A stretch of DNA of 11,286 nt from DAONLM01 sp035406685. Lineage in GTDB: Bacteria > Spirochaetota > GWE2-31-10 > MWDO01. The notes beneath the pieces are model-generated. The model was not told the origin of the DNA and made no database searches. It saw nothing but the letters and a program-made list of their open reading frames with translations. The translations under genes and the position numbers were made by a program. The stretch is taken from contig DAONLM010000093.1 in the NCBI GenBank assembly GCA_035406685.1, positions 1 through 11,286 of the forward strand, written 5' to 3'. Of this stretch, positions 1 through 7,980 are shown one piece after another. The stretch's first letter is position 1. Each line of letters begins with the position of its first letter.

Positions 1-231
1 TTAACAAATAGTAATATTTTTAAATTAACAGAGGGACAGACCTGAACTTTATCATAAGGAGAAACTAACTTTTATATAATCAATTTTACATGACTTACAA
101 ATTAAATTGTTTGTCGTATAAAAAAAATAAAATAAAATAATTTTTATAAAAAATTTAATTATTATACTATTGACATAAAATCATTTAAAGTATAAAATTA
201 TTTAGAGATAATAAAGGTATTAAAATTAAGT
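1..231. other. Leader/intergenic region upstream of the HD-GYP gene
   Basis: No convincing gene is seen here. One plus frame is open from the left edge to a TGA at 43-45 and could be the last 14 codons of an upstream gene, but that is too short to support. A GC-richer island, GAGGGACAGACCTG at 31-44, stands out from AT-rich surroundings. An AAGGAG at 56-61 looks like a ribosome site, but the nearest ATG (89-91) is too far away and opens only 16 codons. The stretch 120-170 is almost pure A/T, such as often lies upstream of strong promoters. Confidence 0.5.
170..198 (+). promoter_or_regulatory. Sigma70-type promoter of the HD-GYP gene
   Basis: A perfect -35 box TTGACA lies at 170-175 and a TAAAAT -10 box (5 of 6 matches) at 193-198, with the ideal 17-base spacer. 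An A/T-rich tract upstream could act as an UP element. Transcription would start near 205, giving a leader of about 27 bases before the ATG at 232. It is the best promoter match noticed in the window. In DNA this AT-rich chance -10 boxes are common, but a full TTGACA at correct spacing is less so. Confidence 0.6.
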
Positions 232-2106
232 ATGGAAAAAAAAATAACTAAAAAAAAGAAAATTATTAAAGATAAAATTTACCAGATATTAGAAAAATAT
301 AAAAATTCAAATAAAACACCTTTCGATCTTATAACTCTCGTAACAGATATAAAAAATGTTTTTGAAATATACAAACCTAAATACAATCTCTCCTTTTTGT
401 TTACAGAGATTATTTCTGAAATTGTTGGGTTTGTTACTGAAATAGAAAGCCAAAAAGAAAAGATGATGCAAAATAGCACTATTAAGGTAATAACAGAATA
501 TATGCTTTCTTATCTGAATGATATTGAAAGAGAGATTATAAATAGTTCTACTTCAAAGTTAAAACTACATGAGAAGATAAGAAGAATGATTAATGAGTAT
601 CTTAATGCTAATTATTTTAAAAAAATTTTAGTTGTTACAATGGTGGATGATATTATAGAATCTGTATATGGGGATGAATATACCTTATCAAAATATATAT
701 ACGAACAATTAAAGGAGATTGTTTCTAATATTAGTGATCTTGAAAAATTTATGATGATATACCAAGGAATAATAGATGGTAGTGATATTTCTGATTTTAA
801 AATTTCATACAGAAAAGCATTAATTGAAAAAAATTATGTAAATGATCTTTTATGTGATATGTGGGTAAAGTTAAAGGAAATCATTGGTGAGGAATCTTGT
901 TTAAAGATAAGAAATTCTTTATCACTTTTTAAGTCAAAAAAAATAGCATATAATGAAGAAGTAGTAAATCCTATTATTTATGCCTTAAGAGATAGTAAAG
1001 AGTATATTACAGAAGAATTTAAAAAGATAGAAATTAATGGAAAAATTTATTATGGAGCATCTATTTATACCCTTGAAGATGATACTACTAAATTTGAAAG
1101 GTTTATATCAAAATTAAGAAGTTGTGGTTATAACGAAGAAGCTAATATTTTAAATGGATATTTAATAAATAGTATAGCGTTATTAACAGAAAAGGCAGTA
1201 TATGATAAATTTAGCAGGCTTAATAGTGAACTGTTTGAGGAACTTGTTTTGTTAAATAAGAATAAATACGCACAAACCTGTATTGGACATATAATATTGG
1301 GAAATCCAACTGATAATATTTTTAATTCAGATGGTTCTTTAAATTTTATAGTTTCAATGGTTATGAAGTCCATATATAAAATGGGAGAAGTATTACTAAC
1401 AAATGATTTTGAGTTTCAGGAATTCCAGAAAGAGATGCTTATTACCCTTCAGCAAATGTCAAAGTTAAGAGATATAGAGACGGCAAATCATCAGGATAGA
1501 GTCACAATATATACTAAAATTTTAGCCGAGGCCTTAAAAAAGAAAAAAGAGGAAGGAGAATTGGAAAAAATTATTATAAAGAATAATATTTTTACAGATA
1601 CTGATTATTATATTATTGATAAAGAATATATACGAGATCTTCTGTATAGCGCATCTTTGCATGATTTAGGAAAAGTAGGGATAGATGATGATATACTAAA
1701 AAGTACAAAAAAATTAACTCCAGAAGAATATGAAGTTATGAAAAATCATACTATATATGGTCAGCAAAGATTAAACTCAATAGTAAAAATGAGCAGGAAA
1801 AAATCTTTTCTTGTACTGGCAGCGGCATTGGCAGAAAATCATCATGAAAGATGGGATGGGACTGGTTATCCCAATGGTAAAAAGGGATTTGAAATTCCAT
1901 TGAGTGCAAGAATTTTAGCAATAGCAGATGTTTATGATGCTTTAAGAAGAGAGAGACCATATAAAAAATCACTTTCTCATGAAGAGGCTATGGATATTAT
2001 TATAAAAGATAAAGGTAAACATTTTGATCCAGTCTTAGTAGATATATTTATTGAAAATAATTTAAGTTTTAATGAGGCTTTTATTACCAATAAGAATAAT
2101 AATTAG
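232..2106 (+). CDS. HD-GYP domain protein, predicted cyclic-di-GMP phosphodiesterase
   Basis: The C-terminal part (about 410-610 of 624 residues) is a full HD-GYP domain, a family that hydrolyses cyclic di-GMP to pGpG or GMP. Visible motifs: E416 and H420 (ETANHQDR), HDLGK at 477-481, H506, HHERWDGTGYP at 537-547 and D566 (ADVYDAL). These correspond to the trinuclear metal ligands described for the Persephonella enzyme PmGH, so activity is likely. The spacing H420 to H477 is 57 residues against 32 in PmGH, so a charged insertion of about 25 residues lies near 436-465. Residues 1-400 look mostly helical and show no recognisable PAS, GAF, REC, signal peptide or membrane segment, so the protein is probably soluble and cytoplasmic with an unknown input module. 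The start has only a weak AAAGG at 213-217, 14 bases upstream. It is monocistronic and convergent with the next gene. The HD-GYP call is firm; the signal it senses is unknown. Confidence 0.93.
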   Translation: MEKKITKKKKIIKDKIYQILEKYKNSNKTPFDLITLVTDIKNVFEIYKPKYNLSFLFTEIISEIVGFVTEIESQKEKMMQNSTIKVITEYMLSYLNDIEREIINSSTSKLKLHEKIRRMINEYLNANYFKKILVVTMVDDIIESVYGDEYTLSKYIYEQLKEIVSNISDLEKFMMIYQGIIDGSDISDFKISYRKALIEKNYVNDLLCDMWVKLKEIIGEESCLKIRNSLSLFKSKKIAYNEEVVNPIIYALRDSKEYITEEFKKIEINGKIYYGASIYTLEDDTTKFERFISKLRSCGYNEEANILNGYLINSIALLTEKAVYDKFSRLNSELFEELVLLNKNKYAQTCIGHIILGNPTDNIFNSDGSLNFIVSMVMKSIYKMGEVLLTNDFEFQEFQKEMLITLQQMSKLRDIETANHQDRVTIYTKILAEALKKKKEEGELEKIIIKNNIFTDTDYYIIDKEYIRDLLYSASLHDLGKVGIDDDILKSTKKLTPEEYEVMKNHTIYGQQRLNSIVKMSRKKSFLVLAAALAENHHERWDGTGYPNGKKGFEIPLSARILAIADVYDALRRERPYKKSLSHEEAMDIIIKDKGKHFDPVLVDIFIENNLSFNEAFITNKNNN

Positions 2107-2112
2107 ATCTTT

Positions 2113-2541
2113 TTATTTTTCTACCAGAGTAAATCTTGTTCCTTTAATTATCTCATTATAAGATTTTTTAGTAGAAGTAATAATTGTATAAAAAATAGGG
2201 ATGTATTTTTTATTATCGGCATTTATTGATACCTTACCTATTAAGGAGATAGCAGTAGGCAAAATTCTACCTTTTAGTAAATTATGCAATGTCTTTGCTC
2301 TGTTAATTGTTATGAAACAGTTTACTTTTCTTTTTATTTTTAATTCTGAACTTATATTTATTGAATCTTTTTCAATAATAACAAAAAAGGCTGACTTTAT
2401 ATCTCTGATTTTAAATTTTAAAATAATAGGATACCTTTTGAACTTTAAATTTTTAAGATTATTAAATATTGTTGTAGAATTATATTTAATTGATTTAACA
2501 ATAAAATTAATAAATCTTAACTTTTTTTCAATTTGATTCAT
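2113..2541 (-). CDS. Small SCP2-like (sterol carrier protein 2 fold) protein
   Basis: This 142-residue protein has no signal peptide or membrane segment. Its second half follows the SCP2 pattern: strands around 38-45, 51-56 and 72-80, then the characteristic 'LLKG...A...GKVSI' stretch at 88-106, where SCP2 proteins have a helix, a loop and a final strand. SCP2 domains bind lipids in a hydrophobic tunnel, and in bacteria also occur as accessory domains or alone. The strand choice is supported by a good ribosome site (AAGGAG, 5 bases before ATG), which the overlapping plus-strand frame (2201-2536) lacks. The gene ends 6 bases from the end of the HD-GYP gene, so the two transcripts converge and probably overlap. 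It is very rich in lysine and isoleucine. The fold assignment is by pattern only and ligand and function are unknown. Confidence 0.6.
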   Translation of the reverse strand: MNQIEKKLRFINFIVKSIKYNSTTIFNNLKNLKFKRYPIILKFKIRDIKSAFFVIIEKDSINISSELKIKRKVNCFITINRAKTLHNLLKGRILPTAISLIGKVSINADNKKYIPIFYTIITSTKKSYNEIIKGTRFTLVEK

Positions 2542-2821
2542 ATAATCTCCTTTTTTAAAAGTGATATTCTATAAAAATAATAATAAATTTATTTAGAAAG
2601 TCTACTAAAAACATCCTAAAATATTTGTAAATAAATTGTAAGATATTTTTTTTTTAAAATATAGGTTTACATTTTTTAAAAAATATAGTTTTATTATTAG
2701 AAATTATTTTTAGAATTAGATTTTAGAAGAAAATCTTCTTAAAGAAAAAATATAAAAAAAATCAGCAATAAATAATGATAGGGAGTCTTAAATTTCTCCG
2801 AAAAAATTTATTTTTGTATCT
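2542..2821. other. AT-rich gap between the bat operon end and the SCP2-like gene
   Basis: No gene is seen in these 280 bases. A weak minus-strand promoter for the SCP2-like gene is possible: TAGACT at 2604-2599 and TATTAT at 2582-2577, with a 16-base spacer. A small inverted repeat (AGAAGA 2725-2730, loop AAA, TCTTCT 2734-2739, three further pairs after a mismatch) and a 4-pair GGAG/CTCC repeat near 2782-2799 lie downstream of batE. Neither has a strong stem followed directly by a T tract, so no terminator is called. If batE transcription does not stop here it would run into the SCP2-like gene, which has the same orientation. Confidence 0.45.
2547..2552 (-). promoter_or_regulatory. Ribosome binding site of the SCP2-like gene
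   Basis: On the minus strand AAGGAG occupies 2552-2547, with 5 bases before the ATG at 2541. This is the main evidence that the minus frame, not the overlapping plus frame, is the real gene. Confidence 0.7.
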
Positions 2822-3547
2822 TTAATATACAATAAAATCTTTTTTTATCCAGCCAGAAGTTCCATCCGAAAGATTAACCTTTACAAAATTACCAAATTCT
2901 TCTTTAAAAGTCCCTTTTGTCCCTTCTAATACAGAAAATATAATATTATCTTCGTTAGGTGTTAAATATACATTTGTTGTAGAAGTAACCACAAATGCCT
3001 TTTTATTAAACTCAGCATATTGCAAAAAGAAAATGAAAGCTGTTACTAAATTTAAAAATATAAATATACTTATCAAAATCATTGCTATTTTTCTTAAATT
3101 AACAAAATTGAATAAAATTATAATCATTACTACTATTACAAGAAAAGTTAATATAAAAAAAATCATTAAGATCCATAAAGGGATAAAATATATAACCCTT
3201 TTTGTCATTATCTCCTGAATGCCGAGTTCTGGATTTTTTAAAATTTTATTATAAAGAACATAGAGATTTTGAAATAGATCTTTATCAAAAGGTTTATATA
3301 TTAATGCCTTTTCAAAATAGAATCTTGAAAATCCATACTTTTTTAGTTTAAAATAGCAACATCCAATATTATAATAAATTTCAAAGTTGCTATAACCTTT
3401 CGATAGTAAGACTTTAAAGTTTGTTAATGCCTCTTCATAAGATCCATTATTATATAAAATAATTGCCTTATCAAAAATATCTTTATCACTCTGAGAATAT
3501 ATATTAGACACCACAAGAAAAAATAGAAAAATAATAATTTTTTTCAT
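2822..3547 (-). CDS. batE: BatE-like protein: signal peptide, TPRs, two TM segments, SH3-like domain
   Basis: The protein (241 residues) opens with a signal peptide (about 1-18, cleavage possible after NIYS). Two to three TPR-like helical repeats follow at about 23-100 ('AIILYNNGSYEEALTNF', 'YNIGCCYFKLKKYGFSRFYF'). Two membrane segments lie at about 120-147 and 153-176, then an SH3b-like domain at about 184-239 ending in a DGTSGWIKKDFI-type strand. This order (TPR, two TM, SH3) is that of BatE. Both the TPR and SH3 parts should face the periplasm, the TPRs as a protein-docking surface; the SH3b partner is unknown. The start directly abuts the batD stop (TAAATG) and is served by an AAGGA inside the end of batD, so translation is probably coupled. 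It is the last gene of the operon; no clear terminator is seen after it. Confidence 0.85.
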   Translation of the reverse strand: MKKIIIFLFFLVVSNIYSQSDKDIFDKAIILYNNGSYEEALTNFKVLLSKGYSNFEIYYNIGCCYFKLKKYGFSRFYFEKALIYKPFDKDLFQNLYVLYNKILKNPELGIQEIMTKRVIYFIPLWILMIFFILTFLVIVVMIIILFNFVNLRKIAMILISIFIFLNLVTAFIFFLQYAEFNKKAFVVTSTTNVYLTPNEDNIIFSVLEGTKGTFKEEFGNFVKVNLSDGTSGWIKKDFIVY

Positions 3548-5332
3548 TTATCCTTCAATCCCCTTTATAATCCCTTTTATTTCATTAAGTAGTTTTTCTA
3601 ATTCATCTCTTGAATATTCGAGTCCACCAAATCTTATCATATCCATATGAAGAATATACTCTTTTAATTTATTAATCTTATCCTCATCAAGATATTTTGA
3701 GAGAGAATCAGATATCCCCTTTGAAGTAAACTCCACTGATTTTATGCCATATTTCCATACAAAATATTTCTCAATAATTTTATATATTTTATCAACAAGA
3801 TCATCTATCTTCTCTTTGCCACTCTTTGAAATTTTACCTATCTTATCGATCTCTTTTATAAATTCTTTGTAAGCAGATTTTTTTCTGAAAGATTCAATAT
3901 TCTTATTCTTACTAAAAATAGCATATTTAAATAAAACAAACAGACTTGTATAAGTAATTAAAATAGCATATAAAGATATTATCAAAATAAACCATACTGA
4001 ATAATTAAAAATATTCCCTTTATAAGGGAAAGTGGTCTTTATATAACCTATATCAGTCAACACAATCTTTTTTTCATCTATTTTTGAATCTGTCTGATTA
4101 TGAATAATAAGTTGCTCATCTTTATCTTTTTCATTCTTTTCCACATTAAGTTCAAATTCTTTTGCCGGAATTTTAACATAAGATTTTGTCGCTGGATTAA
4201 AAAAAGAAAACTCATTTACTACCACTTTATGTTTCCCCGGTTTTGATGGAACAAGTAAAATCTCCCATTTTTTTATCTTATACTTATTGTTAGAGGTTTT
4301 AATATCCTGTGTTGATGAATATTCATCAATATCCCCATATACTTTATAACCGATCTCTTTGATATTATGAAAATTTCCCTCCCCCTCAAGTACAATTGTT
4401 AGTGTTGATGATTCTTTTGTCTTTAATCTCTGTGGTGTTAATGAATAATTTACTTTAAAGTCCCCAACAGCACCTTTAAAACTATCTGGCATATTTTTAG
4501 GCAACTGCTTTACTTTAATTGTTAATGGATCAGTCTGAATTGACATTGGTTCTGTAAAAAAGAAAAAACTTGATCCAGAAACCCCATAAAAATTATAGAC
4601 AACAGGGGGGATCTCGTATTCACCTTCTTTTGATATAAAGAGCCTTTTATTTTCTATAATATAATGTTCATAATATAAGCCATTTTTTATTACTCTTCCG
4701 GCATAATTGTCCTTGCCTTCAAGTTTTTCTATCCAGGCATTTGATGGCAATTTTAATCCAGTATAGTTAATTGTTTGAAGTTGATTTCTTATATAAAGAT
4801 TAACAGCAACATCAACACCTTCATCTATAAAAACCTCTTTTTTTGATGCGGTTAACTCTATAATATAATCAAGATTTATTGATTTACTTTTTTTCTGTTG
4901 AGTATCAGCACCTTTTTGTAAATAATCCCTGCTCTCTTCTTCACTATTATCTATCTTTTGATCTGTTACAGTTATTTCGATCTCATTGGTAGAATAAATG
5001 TTATTCTTTATTTTTAACTTTAAAGGACCTATTTTATATATGCCTTTTTTAGTTGGCTTTAAATACATTGAGACAATATAAGAGGAGCTATATCTTCCAT
5101 TTATTATACTCATATTCATCGATTGTTCTGTCTTTAACACCTGAATGGATGGGTCAAATACTGGTTCTTCTTCAAAATCAAAGCCATTCGCATTTGAGAC
5201 CTCTATTGAAAGTTTAAAAATTTCATTTTCACTAACAGTTGATTTATTAGAATATATCTTTACCTCTATATTCTGTGAAAAAAGAGAAAGGGCATTAACC
5301 AAAACAAGTAAAAAAAATCCCTTTTTAATCAT
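3548..5332 (-). CDS. batD: BatD-like periplasmic beta-domain protein with C-terminal membrane anchor
   Basis: This 594-residue protein starts with a signal peptide (about 1-19, ending SLFSQ). Residues 20-400 form several beta-sandwich-like domains with the recurring BatD phrases: 'PTKKGIYKIGPLKLKI' at 93-108, 'SKEGEYEIPP' at 234-243 and 'PSKPGKHKV' near 362-370. A membrane segment lies at about 446-470, and a basic, helical cytoplasmic tail of about 120 residues follows. In Bat operons BatD is thought to be the large periplasmic partner of the vWA proteins BatA and BatB; no enzyme motif is visible and its biochemical role is not established. The start is well supported: AGAGGTG overlaps the upstream stop and sits 5 bases before the ATG, with a 9-base gap between the genes. 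Length and domain order look complete. Confidence 0.88.
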   Translation of the reverse strand: MIKKGFFLLVLVNALSLFSQNIEVKIYSNKSTVSENEIFKLSIEVSNANGFDFEEEPVFDPSIQVLKTEQSMNMSIINGRYSSSYIVSMYLKPTKKGIYKIGPLKLKIKNNIYSTNEIEITVTDQKIDNSEEESRDYLQKGADTQQKKSKSINLDYIIELTASKKEVFIDEGVDVAVNLYIRNQLQTINYTGLKLPSNAWIEKLEGKDNYAGRVIKNGLYYEHYIIENKRLFISKEGEYEIPPVVYNFYGVSGSSFFFFTEPMSIQTDPLTIKVKQLPKNMPDSFKGAVGDFKVNYSLTPQRLKTKESSTLTIVLEGEGNFHNIKEIGYKVYGDIDEYSSTQDIKTSNNKYKIKKWEILLVPSKPGKHKVVVNEFSFFNPATKSYVKIPAKEFELNVEKNEKDKDEQLIIHNQTDSKIDEKKIVLTDIGYIKTTFPYKGNIFNYSVWFILIISLYAILITYTSLFVLFKYAIFSKNKNIESFRKKSAYKEFIKEIDKIGKISKSGKEKIDDLVDKIYKIIEKYFVWKYGIKSVEFTSKGISDSLSKYLDEDKINKLKEYILHMDMIRFGGLEYSRDELEKLLNEIKGIIKGIEG

Positions 5333-5341
5333 TATTCACCT

Positions 5342-7018
5342 CTACCAATAACGGCCATTAGATCTATTATTTCTTTCCATAGCCTCTCTTTTTTGCTTCA
5401 TCTCCTGTTTCTCTTTTTCATCTAATGAATTTAACATATTCTCAACATCTTTGCTCTGTTGCTGATTGTTATTTTGATTCTGTTGTTGTTGATTGTTATT
5501 CTGTTTCTTTTGTCTTTCTGCTAAAAGTTTACATACTTCATAGTTATATCTTGCATCATCATCTTTTTCATTGTATTTTATTGCGTTTTTAAAAAATTCT
5601 GCTGCTGTCTGATAGTCACCTTTTTTAAAAGAGACAAGTCCCTGATTATAAAAGATTTTGGATTTTAAAATGTCATCCTTTGACATAATCATAGCATTTT
5701 CATAAAACTTTGTGGCATTATCAAGATTGTTTAATTTGTAATAAGTATTTGCTATATTATAATATAGTTTTGCAAGTTCATTCTCTTTAAAAAAATCTAT
5801 TGCATTCCAGTATTTCTGTAAAGCCTCCTGATATTTCCCTTTTTTAAAATCAACATTTCCCCAGAAAGCACTATTGGGACTACCAAATTTCTTTTTTTCA
5901 GAAAAGTCAGAACTTGCATCATTATTACTATAACCAAAAAATGGCACTAATAAAAAAATATTTACAAAAATAAAAAGAATAAAATTCTTATTAAAAAGCC
6001 ATTCAAATCTATTTTTATTTATCCTTATGATTCTTCCCTGATCAAGAATAAATCCTAAAGCAAAAAGAATTAGTGCTGGTATCAAGAATATATCGTATCT
6101 TTCTTTTTTCTGTTCATATTTTAATTTATCTTGCTCTCTTTTTTCTATACTGGTAATCGATTGGAGGAAATTCTTCATTTCTCCCTTTCTATTTGATATT
6201 CTCATATAGGAGCCACCAGTAGTTTGTGCTATTTGCAACAATTTCTTTTCATCCAACCTACTTATTACATGCCTGCCATTTTCATCTTTTATGTAGCTTT
6301 CTATTTCACCACTTGCATTTCTTATTGGAATTGGTTTTCCACTCTCTGTGCCAATGCCAACAGTAAAAATCTTTATTTTTCTCTCTTCTGCCTTTTTTAG
6401 CATAGAATAAAAATTACCTTCAAGATCTTCACCATCTGTCATTAGTAATATCATCTTATTTCTAACGTCCGTATCATCAAAAGAGTCTAAGGCTGTAAGT
6501 ACTGCATTACTTATATTTGTTCCACCTTTTCCAAGCATCCCGGGATATACTGATTCAAGAAAAAAATTTATTGCTGCATAGTCATTTGTAATAGGCACTA
6601 TCAATTCTGCTTTTTCTGTGAATACTATTATGCCTATTCTATCCCCGCTCTCCATTTCAAGTATCTCTTCGATATTTCTCTTTGCTGCTTCAAGCCTATT
6701 TGGAATTATATCAGTTGCATTCATTGAGTATGAGACATCAAGAACTATCATTATATCTCTACCTTTTACATCAGCTTCTATTGTCTCAACACCCCATCTT
6801 GGACGAGCAAGGGCAACTATACAGAGAGAAAAACCTAAAAGATAAAGAACCATTCTAAGCCATTTCTGTCCTTCACTATAATAAGGAATTATATACTGTA
6901 ATTTATCACCAGCAACTATTTTAGCCCTTTTTCTTAATATTAAGATATCAGCCACAAATATTAAAACAATGAAAGGTAAGAGTAAAAATCCAAAAAAATA
7001 ATAAACATTCTCAAACAT
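5342..7018 (-). CDS. batB: BatB-BatC fusion: vWA domain protein with C-terminal TPR region
   Basis: The 558-residue protein has two N-terminal membrane segments (about 8-27 and 55-73) and a vWA domain (about 88-285) with an intact MIDAS metal site: D94-x-S96-x-S98, T167 in GGTN and T194-D195 in MTDGED. A third membrane segment at 308-326 would end a normal BatB. Here a basic loop and a fourth segment follow (about 344-362, NKNFILFIFVNIFLLVPFFG), resembling the signal peptide of a separate BatC. Then come TPR repeats (about 391-490), an Asn/Gln-rich linker (507-521) and a charged tail, as in BatC. Positive charges in the 29-56 and 329-344 loops put both vWA and TPR parts in the periplasm. The vWA domain probably binds a divalent metal and a protein partner. 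Spacing to batA is 14 bases; the ribosome site (AGAGA-like) is weak, so coupling is likely. Confidence 0.9.
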   Translation of the reverse strand: MFENVYYFFGFLLLPFIVLIFVADILILRKRAKIVAGDKLQYIIPYYSEGQKWLRMVLYLLGFSLCIVALARPRWGVETIEADVKGRDIMIVLDVSYSMNATDIIPNRLEAAKRNIEEILEMESGDRIGIIVFTEKAELIVPITNDYAAINFFLESVYPGMLGKGGTNISNAVLTALDSFDDTDVRNKMILLMTDGEDLEGNFYSMLKKAEERKIKIFTVGIGTESGKPIPIRNASGEIESYIKDENGRHVISRLDEKKLLQIAQTTGGSYMRISNRKGEMKNFLQSITSIEKREQDKLKYEQKKERYDIFLIPALILFALGFILDQGRIIRINKNRFEWLFNKNFILFIFVNIFLLVPFFGYSNNDASSDFSEKKKFGSPNSAFWGNVDFKKGKYQEALQKYWNAIDFFKENELAKLYYNIANTYYKLNNLDNATKFYENAMIMSKDDILKSKIFYNQGLVSFKKGDYQTAAEFFKNAIKYNEKDDDARYNYEVCKLLAERQKKQNNNQQQQNQNNNQQQSKDVENMLNSLDEKEKQEMKQKREAMERNNRSNGRYW

Positions 7019-7032
7019 TTTTATAATCTCTA

Positions 7033-7980
7033 TTATGCAAGTCTTTTAAAAAATAAGGAGTTCATTATTAAGCCTACAAGCATTATGATTATGCCACTAA
7101 AAGCATATTTATAGCCAATATCTTTATACCTTGTAAACTCAACAGTTTCTATCTTTACTTTTTCTAATTTATCTATCTCCTCAAAAATTGGCTCCAGTTC
7201 ACCACTTGTTTTAGCATGAAAGAATTTTGCATTTGTCTTTGTTGCAATTTCTCTTAAAAGGTTAAGATCAACCTCCTCTCTATCGCCTATACCAACAGTA
7301 TATACCTTAATTCCAGTCTCAACAGCGATATTCATCGCTGCCTCTGGTATAATCTCACCAGAATTATTTTTGCCATCAGTAACAAGTATTACTATTTTAG
7401 ATTCTTTTTTTGTCTCTTTAATTTTTAATAATCTATTAATAGCACTTGCAAGCCCAACCCCCAGTGAGGTGGAACTCTGCTTATTAGGATCGATTTCTAT
7501 TCTCTGAATGCTTTTTTTTAATAAATCAAAATTTACTGTTGCAGGACATCTTAGCATTGAGTTTTCCGCAAATGTGACAAGGCCTATTCTATCCCCTTTT
7601 CTCTTATCAATAAATTTCTGTAAAATTTCTTTGGCACCCTCTATTCTTGATTTAGTAAAAAAATCTCTGATTGTCATACTTCCAGAGACATCAAGACATA
7701 TCATTATATCAATCCCTTCTGATATAATCTTTTCTCTCTTTATGCCGGATTGTGGCTTTGATAGACTGAATGCCATTAAAATAAGGCCAAGTATTATTAA
7801 AAAGATTGTTATATAATATCCCCCTATTTTAAGAGAAAATCCCTTTTTAAAATTAGAGACTCCTGTTATATTTACACCTTTCTTAAATATAAATCTTTCG
7901 GCAATTAAGATTATTATACACAAAAGAGGAATGAGTAAAAATAAAAGTCCTAATGGATTATCGAGTCTGTATACATTCAT
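7033..7980 (-). CDS. batA: BatA-like vWA domain membrane protein
   Basis: A 315-residue protein with the BatA plan: membrane segments at about 10-28 and 55-73, a vWA domain at about 90-275 and a final membrane segment at about 292-311. The MIDAS site is complete: D97-V-S99-G-S101, T171 and T201-D202-G203. The basic stretch between the first two segments suggests it is cytoplasmic, which puts the vWA domain in the periplasm. The SKPQSG phrase after TM2, a BatA/BatB hallmark (ARPRWG in the next gene), is present. The ATG overlaps the stop of the upstream gene by 4 bases (ATGA), a sign of translational coupling; GAGG lies 10 bases upstream. BatA and BatB are paralogues likely to act together; this one is named BatA because it is shorter and comes first. 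Confidence 0.9.
   Translation of the reverse strand: MNVYRLDNPLGLLFLLIPLLCIIILIAERFIFKKGVNITGVSNFKKGFSLKIGGYYITIFLIILGLILMAFSLSKPQSGIKREKIISEGIDIMICLDVSGSMTIRDFFTKSRIEGAKEILQKFIDKRKGDRIGLVTFAENSMLRCPATVNFDLLKKSIQRIEIDPNKQSSTSLGVGLASAINRLLKIKETKKESKIVILVTDGKNNSGEIIPEAAMNIAVETGIKVYTVGIGDREEVDLNLLREIATKTNAKFFHAKTSGELEPIFEEIDKLEKVKIETVEFTRYKDIGYKYAFSGIIIMLVGLIMNSLFFKRLA

Noticed and set aside
2201..2536. Plus-strand frame of 111 codons overlapping the SCP2-like gene
   Set aside because: It lacks a good ribosome site and reads as a hydrophobic Phe/Ile/Leu-rich antisense shadow, whereas the minus frame has AAGGAG at proper spacing and a plausible fold.
2725..2739. Inverted repeat AGAAGA-AAA-TCTTCT as terminator of the bat operon
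   Set aside because: The stem is short, has little G/C and is not followed by a clear T run in the minus direction.
5460..5525. CAA/AAT-rich (Gln/Asn) stretch as a possible microsatellite or slippage site
   Set aside because: The codons are mixed rather than a perfect repeat, and a Q/N-rich linker is usual in BatC-type tails; it keeps the frame.
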